DNA of 64,000 bases, taken from Taxillus chinensis (taxonomy: Eukaryota; Streptophyta; Magnoliopsida; Santalales; Loranthaceae). The notes beneath the pieces are model-generated. The model was not told where the DNA came from. It did not search any database and saw only the letters and a program-made list of their open reading frames with translations. Position 1 is the first letter of the stretch. Each line of letters starts with the position of its first letter. The stretch lies in contig CM042087.1 in the NCBI GenBank assembly GCA_023512835.1, positions 4,746,021-4,810,020 on the forward strand, read 5' to 3'. Below, in pieces: positions 57,582-64,000 of this stretch. Made by a program: the position numbers and the translations under genes.

Positions 57582-60147
57582 TTTTTGAGTTAGAAAACAC
57601 ATTTTTTTTTTATGTTTTGTGAAAAACGTTTTGTTTTGGTTTTGCTTTCTTTTATTTTTTTTGTTTTTTTTTTGTTTTTTTTGTTTTTGGAAAGGTAAAA
57701 CATGTTTTTTATGTGTTTTAAATGGAATTGGAACTCCTAAACGTGCATTTTTTTTAGATGCTTTCTTTTCCCCTTTTTTTTTGACTTGAAATATATTTTT
57801 TGGTTTTGAAAACGTTTTCTTTTGTTTTTTGTTTTTTTTTGCAAGGATAAAACTTTGAAATTAACACAATAACATATAAAGTGATGTGTGTGGTTGTGAC
57901 ATCCATAAATTGAAACGACCCACTTTTTTCTTTCTTTTCTTTTTCTTCATGTCTCCCTTTGCTCTGCCCTCCTCCTTTTTTTTTTTTTTTTTTTTTTTAG
58001 CTTTTCTTTACATATTACAACATACACGATATATACAACATATATCTATGACTTCAAGGGGGGAAAAAAACAAACAAATAAATAATACAAGAAACACACG
58101 CCCTATACCCAACAACCAAACAAAATAAAAAAAACATCAGAGAAGAGTAAAAAGAAAATATGGAACCGACTTTGGGGCTTCCACCGAATTTCGTTTGGGA
58201 TCCTTATCTGCACCGATAGCTACCGAGCTCCAATCCCGTAGATAGCAAAGAGTAGTTGGGAGATTGTAACGATGTGTGGAGATGAGAGAAGATGAGAAAA
58301 GTAAATTTCTGGGTTCTGAGTAAATCGTGAGAAAGGAAGGTGATGTGTATTTTTGGGATTAAGATTTTTTTTGGCTGGAATTGAGGGGAAGGGGTATAAG
58401 GTGTAAGGAATAGGAAATGAAGAAACGGTTGTTTTTGTTTTGATGAAAACGTAGGAAGAGAAAAGAAAAAGAAGAGCGGAACTGGAATTGTGTTTTTTGC
58501 TGTTCTCTCTCTGTTTGTGCTGGAATGAGGAATGGTAGCAGGGGTCTCTTCTGTGTTTTTTTACTCTCTGTTTTTTTTTCTCTTTGTCTGCACTGGGATG
58601 AAGGAAGGATGTGAATGGTAGCAGGGTTTCAACGATAAAGGGGCTCTCTGTTTTTTATTTCTTTTTCTGTACTGGACTGATGGAGGGTGACAGCAGGTTT
58701 TTTCCCTTTTTTTCTCAACGAGCTTCTTCCTCCTTCTCTCAAAGAACTCCCTCTTTTTTTTTTTTTCAGGGACGGGCAAATGTTTTTTTCTTATGACAGA
58801 TCTCTTTTTTCTCTTTTTCTTTTCAGAACTCTCTCTCCAACGAAAACCCACACTCTTCTTTTTTTCACGAATTTTTCCCTCTAAAAAAGAATCCCCCTTT
58901 GCGCAGGGACGGGCAACTGCTTCTTAAAGGATTGCAGAAAGTTGTTCTTTTTTCTCTTTGGCTGGACTGTCATAATTGCAGTATTATTTGACGCAGTATT
59001 TTAATTTGCAGATTTGTATTTTGTCTGGTGGACAGCCTGTGCGGAAAACATGGGAGCTCGTGATTGCCTTTTTGAACTTGTATTTTAGCAGCGCATGTGA
59101 CTGACAGGTTGGTGAGTTATTCTCTGTTAGGTGGCCAGCGCAGAAGACGGGTCTCGTGAAGCCAGCGAGAAAAATAAGCCAGCGAGGAAGTCAGCGAGAA
59201 AAATCAGCTAAGGCAAAAAAAAAAGGTCGGAGGTTCGAAGTGTCGGCAGGGTCGGAGCGTCGGCGGCGGGTCGAAGCTTCGGTGGGTCGAATTTCAGTGG
59301 GGCAAAAGTCAACGGTCAACGGGTCGACGTGTCGGCAGGTCGAAGGTCAACGATCAACGGGCCGAAAACTTACTGGTATTGCAAGTCAAGGTTCGAAGGT
59401 CGGAGTGTCGGCAGGGTCGGAGCTTCGGGGGTCGAAGGGTCGAAGGTGGAATCAGCAGGTCAACGGGCTTCGAGGCTTCGAGGCTTCGAGCTTCGAGGCT
59501 TCGGGGCTTCGAGCTTCGGGGCTTCGAGGCTTCGGGGCTTCGAGCTTCGGGGCTTCGAGGCTTCGGGGCTTCGGGCTTCGGGGCTTCGAGGCTTCGAAGG
59601 TCAACGGGTCGCAGTGTCGGTAGGTCAACGGTCAACGGTCAACCCCGAAGTTTTTTTTTTAACTTTTAATTACCTTTTTACCCCCACCAAAAATGCAAAA
59701 ATGGGTAACCTTCCAGGAATTGTTTGGGGAGATCCGTATTCGCCTATATAGGCATTTTGAAGGGTTTCGCATGATCACTTTTGCGGGCAGTTTGACCAGG
59801 GGCATTGGCCGTCTTTTGGCAAGTTTGACTTTTTCCAACGAAAGTTGTTTTGGCCATAACTTCTTCATTTTAAGTCCGATTTGAGCTCGGTCAAGTGCGT
59901 TGGTCTCAAATTTTCATCCTCCATCACCTGGTGTTGGTCTTGGGGCGCTTCAAGGACTTGTAGCAAAAGTCATTAATTTTGAACTCCCCCATCCGTGTCA
60001 ATTGTATCCATCTCGTGCCGATTGGGGTAGACCATTCCTTGGAAGTATGGGATCATTGTGGACCTGTTCAACAAGGTACATGGCATGGGTAGAAAGGTAT
60101 ATCAAATGGGGTTAGTATGTCCAACTCGGACAAAATGGGGTCCAACA
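57053..60147 (-). repeat. solo LTR (reverse) in E3 gag
   Basis: Plus strand TGTCATCACTGGTTTTCGTC...GGGGTCCAACA with ATACA on both sides (57048-57052 and 60148-60152). It is the same family as the LTRs of E1, E2 and E3. It holds T-rich tracts (57520-57860) and a TTCGAGG minisatellite (59220-59650). Confidence 0.93.
59220..59650. repeat. GCTTCGAGG minisatellite in solo LTR
   Basis: GGGTCGAAG-type units, then CTTCGAGG/CTTCGGGG units (59465-59600). Equivalent to the longer array of E1 (6661-7797). ORFs on both strands are artefacts. Confidence 0.88.
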
Positions 60148-60686
60148 ATACATTGTTTCCAAGAGAGTCTAACTGGAGGGCCACTTCAATGGTATTTTCA
60201 ATGTCAGAAAAGGCGCATCAATACATGGCAAGATCTAGCAACTGCTTTCCTGAACCAGTACAAGCATATTACAGAGTTGACTCCTGATAGGCTGACATTA
60301 CAAGAATTGGAACAGAAGTCAACTGAAAGCTTCAGAGACTATGCTAGGCGTTGGAGAGAGGTTGCAATGGAGGTCCAACCACCATTAACTGAGAAAGAAC
60401 TCATGGCCATTTTTCTCAATACCCTTCAAGGAGTCTACTATGAAAAAATGGTAGGGAATGTCACCAACAATTTTAATGATCTAGTGGCCTCAGGAGAAAG
60501 GATTGAGCTGGGAATCAAAACGGGTAGCATAACGGAAGTGACTACTCACCAAGACCGAGTGCAAGCTGCGTGGCAAACCGAATCCTCCACATTAAAGCAC
60601 AAAAGACCTAGGAGAAAGGCATCCAAAGCAGCACCTTTCGAGCCACTGCCACTAGATTATGAAAAATTATTTCCAAAGCTAGTAGG

Positions 60687-62132
60687 TGACCCGTATAAAT
60701 TGTGTCTATAGGTTTTGCAGCAAGTGTATAAATTGTGTCTATAGGTTTTGTGTCTATAAATTGTGTATAAATTGTGCTATAGGTCAAGTCATAAAATGGA
60801 GTATTAAGACTCCGGTTGTCGAACCCACAGGGAGGTAGCTAATGCTGTTAAGTAGCAAGTACTAAGCTAATCAGTTGATTTTATGTCTGGACAATTGATT
60901 TTTGTTGTACAAATAGTTTGAACGAAAAATGATCAAATCAGAATGTTGGCAAGCTATTGGTATAGAAATTTCAGTGATTAAGGATCTAGGGTCACAATGT
61001 TTACCACCCAATCGATTGTACTAGTCTGGTTATGGCTCTTGTTCTTGATTTATGTTCTAGTTCATGTTCATGTTGATTATCTCCTGCCTATCTTACATTT
61101 GGTCCATGCTAAGATAGATTTAAGGCTTTTATCCCATTTGGTCCATGTGAATAAAAGTGATCAAGGTAGATAAACAATCTAATAGTTGCAGACTTGGTCC
61201 ATCATGCAATATTAAATCTAATTCACTAGTGTTCCACCCTAGACAAGGGCTAAGATTGCCTAATTATGCATAAACTAGGCATTTCCATACAAGCAAGTGA
61301 ATTAAACAAGAACTGAATTCTATTTTATTGAACAACCATAACCAAACTGAATACAATTTATTGGGGGCTACATTGCTCCCCTGGACTAATAAATCTACTC
61401 CATAATCATGACAGAAGCAATAACAATTACAAGAAAGAACATGATTACAGTACCAGGACAATAAAGGAAGACCCCAAGATGAACCAGGACTCCAGCCTCC
61501 AAAGACTCCGGCATCTGCTGCCCAAAATCAATCCTTGCCAAGGACAATCCGATCTTTTAGCAACGGCTACAGCTCTTTTCAGAACTCAGACCTGATTCTC
61601 CCACTCAAGATGATTTACAATGCCTCCAAAGACCCCTATTTATAGGATTTAGTGGGCCAAATTAGGGTTACAAAAGGTGTGTCATAATTATAAATGTGGT
61701 CGCAGCCAAAACGACGTCGTTTTGGTTAGTGACACTATTCGACATTCTAGGCGCAATAAAACTCAAACTACTCCAAATTTGGCCCCAGTTTTTTAGAGGA
61801 AAATGATTAAAACAACAAAACATATCATTTGGAGCTCAAAAATGCCTGCACGCGAGAATGAACGTGAGAAGACCCTTTTCACATGCAGCTCTAATTCGAC
61901 TTAAATTTGCTCCAAAGCTTCCTATTGAGTTGTAGAAGGCATCCATGCAATAAAATCCTTGCACGTGAGAATGCACGTGAGAAAGCCTTTTCATGTGCAC
62001 CTTGATTTTGCCTTCATTTTGCTTCCATCTTCTTCCTATAGCTTCCTCTTGAGTGTATGGAGTGATCTAGCGAAGGCGTGTGGGAAAAAGTTGCTCCAAA
62101 ACTTGCCAAAAACACTCAAAAAGTACAACTAT
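60687..62132 (-). repeat. Athila-type LTR (reverse)
   Basis: Starts TGACCCGTATAAATTGTGTC and is the near-identical reverse of the LTR at 10181-11701, including the 20-bp palindrome (61706-61725) and the TATA region (TATTTATA, 61638). Small duplications mark its edge (60690-60795). A copia LTR cuts it at 62133; the rest lies beyond the window if present. Confidence 0.9.
61706..61725. promoter_or_regulatory. 20-bp ACGT palindrome in reverse Athila LTR
   Basis: CCAAAACGACGTCGTTTTGG, identical to 10713-10732. Confidence 0.7.
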
Positions 62133-63313
62133 TGTTGGATCAAGCCCAGAATTTGGATAATGCTGATAAAGCCTTATGTAATTTGATCTGAGATCTTTTG
62201 TGTTTCTTTGATTGTTGCAGAAGATATGTTATTAATCCGGAGATACACTCGTGAGAGCAAAGCTAAGGACAGGATACATAGTCCTGATCCGGACAAGAGT
62301 GAGTGTCGTCAAACACTTGGTAAATAACCAAGTCACCAATACATACGGAATAAGGAACATTCATGCGGACTAAGAACTTAAAAGCTACGGATTACGGAAT
62401 CTGTTCCTAATGCCTCAAGCGAACTAAAGAAGACACGGAGTAAGGGATCCGAGTCTTTCATAGATACGGAGTAAGGAAGTATTGATGCGGAATAAGGACC
62501 CGAGTCTTTATTCGCACGGAGTAAGGAAATTAGACACGGAGTAAGGAAATTAGATGCGGAGTAAGGAATCCAGGCCACTAACTCATACGGAGTAAGGAAC
62601 TTACATACGGAGTAAGGAACTTACATACGGAGTAAGGAACTTACATGCGGAATTAGGAAACGATGACACGGACTAAGGATTCCAATACCTAATAGATACG
62701 GAGTAAGCAACCACGACACGAGTAAGGTTCCGAGCTTCATTAGCAACGGAGTAAGGAAAATTACACCGGACCAAGAAGATGCTACTTCAAACTACCGCAT
62801 TTAAAGTTATCAGCTCGTGGTGTCCCGATGTAAGACAAACTCGTTGAGAACCTGAAGAATCTTACATGTGGATCACCCGGATATGTGGACATAACCTCAA
62901 TTATATATGGGAACTCACAAAGGCACTTATATTCTTCAAACCCAAGATCTTGAGCTCCACAAACCGGAGCAGTCAAGGCAGAGAGATTACCGAGGAATAG
63001 TTAGTGCTGAACGCATTCCGGAACTATAAGTTCCAAGGTTGCCTCTTAGGAATGTTTGTATAAATATTCATACTTGTAAAAAGTGCGTATGTGAGTGAAG
63101 ATCAACCCTGTGTATGCACAAGAGTTCAAAAGATAGAATTTGGCTAGTGTGTGAATTCCTTTGTAAATAGAGTGTAAGAGAGTCTTCCTTTTATTTTGTT
63201 GTATTTATCTTTTGATAATAAAACAAAATACTTCCATTATCTGGTTATCTTCCGCAGTGATTCTATCACTTAATTGGATAAGTGTTTGTGTCTTAAGAGA
63301 TTAAAAAGAGTTT
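62133..63313 (+). repeat. copia LTR, 3' end missing
   Basis: Starts TGTTGGATCAAGCCCAGAAT. Holds the CGGAGTAAGGA-like array (62345-62760). It matches the LTRs at 44494 and 46270 up to AAAAAGAGTTT and lacks about the last 50 bases. Confidence 0.88.
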
Positions 63314-63323
63314 AGATACCACT

Positions 63324-64000
63324 TGATGGTCCCCTGGAGCCTAGAGGGGGGGTGAATAGGCTCTTATCGAAACTCTTTTCTTTCTCTTAAGACACAAACA
63401 CCTATCTAGTTAAGTGATAGAATCACTGCGGAAGATAACCAGATAGTGGAAGTATTTTGTTTTATTATCACAAGAAAAATACAACAAAATAGAAGCAAGA
63501 CTATCTTACACTCTGTTTACAAATGAACTCACACACTAGCCAAATTCTATCTCCCAAAATTAAAGCCGCTAGTGCATACACAGGGTTAATCTTTGCTTGC
63601 AAATGCACATGCGCGCTCATCTACACAAATGTACAAGTATGAATATTTATACAAAACATTCCTACGAGACAGCCTTGGAACTTGTAGTTCCGGAATGCGT
63701 TCAGCACTAACTATCCCTCAGTAATCTCTCTGCCTTGACTGCTGTGGATTGTGGAGCTCAAGATCTTGGGTTTGAAGAGTATAAGTGTCTTTGTTAGTTC
63801 CCAAATATAATTAAGGTTGTGTCCATATATCCGGATGATCCACATGTAAGATTCTTCAGGTTCTCAATAAATTTGTCTTACATCGGGACGCCACGAGCTG
63901 ATAACTTTAAATGCGGTTGAGTTAAGCGGATCTTCTTGGTCCGGTGTAATTTTCCTTACTCCGTAGCTAATGAGGCTCGGAACCTTACTCCGTGTCAGTG
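63324..64000 (-). repeat. copia LTR (reverse), runs off the window
   Basis: Starts TGATGGTCCCCTGGAGCC, preceded by AGATACCACT, which is the reverse of the first PBS bases. Sequence to 64000 is the reverse of the LTR's 3' half and the start of its CTCCGTAAGG-type array. It forms an inverted repeat with 62133-63313. Confidence 0.88.

Larger units (their letters stand above)
56499..60686 (+). pseudogene. gag of E3, split by solo LTR
   Basis: Coding parts are 56499-57052 and 60153-60686. ATG at 56499 (MAENTKARLVSLEQ), then a heptad-like helix (about residues 15-45), a Gln/Pro-rich linker, and the capsid core: LCLAPGIVLPPKFEMPQFEK, KFHLTMYCTKMATHAGNDKL before the break, FQESLTGGPLQWYFQCQKRR and WQDLATAFLNQYKHI after it. 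KHKRPRRKASKA is a basic end stretch. Apart from the insertions the frame is open, so E3 gag was still intact when the solo LTR arrived. The end is cut by the Athila LTR at 60687; no zinc motif or pol is present. Confidence 0.9.

Overview
The window is repeat-dense nuclear DNA from a flowering plant, probably a eudicot. It holds Athila-type Ty3/gypsy elements, a Sirevirus-like Ty1/copia element, gypsy elements with a plant-specific pre-gag ORF resembling DUF7745, an L1-type LINE tail and a MITE. I see no convincing host gene, rRNA, tRNA or CRISPR array. Every recognisable coding region belongs to a transposable element and is broken by stops, frameshifts, deletions or later insertions.

Layout. 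(1) 1-8089, minus strand: 5' part of a Ty3/gypsy element, here called E1. Read leftwards it has LTR, primer-binding site (PBS), two tandem DUF7745-like ORFs and gag. E1 sits inside the third ORF of an Athila-like element. (2) 8090-24309: two Athila-like elements joined in tandem and sharing one LTR. The order is third-ORF fragment, 3' noncoding, polypurine tract (PPT), LTR, PBS, gag, protease/RT, RNase H, integrase, internal promoter-like region, third ORF. Solo LTRs interrupt RT (14467-16688) and the gap after integrase (19334-21150). The third ORF ends in a domain with the hallmarks of a Ulp1/C48 cysteine protease. (3) 24310-29206: two more gypsy LTRs and a truncated minus-strand copia 5' end. 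(4) 29207-30990: MITE, AT-rich DNA and an unexplained GC-rich block. (5) 30990-46269: element E2 of the DUF7745 family. Its LTR is split by a LINE, which is itself split by two related LTRs; its interior has gag but no pol. (6) 46270-50084: copia element with LTR, PBS, gag and start of protease, cut by E3. (7) 50085-60686: E3, with a 3.7-kb LTR, PBS, leader (holding a solo LTR) and gag (holding another solo LTR). (8) 60687-64000: reversed Athila LTR, interrupted by two copia LTRs in inverted orientation.

How the parts relate. Five solo LTRs have perfect 5-bp target duplications and nesting is several layers deep. Most premature stops are C:G to T:A transitions, as expected of old methylated transposons. 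The most interesting signals are the protease-bearing third ORF with its own TATA box and repeated G-boxes, a 20-bp ACGT-centred palindrome that recurs just upstream of TATA boxes in different LTR families, three HD-Zip-type sites at exact 18-bp spacing in one LTR promoter, and an array of about 20 CGGAGTAAGGA-like motifs in the copia LTRs.
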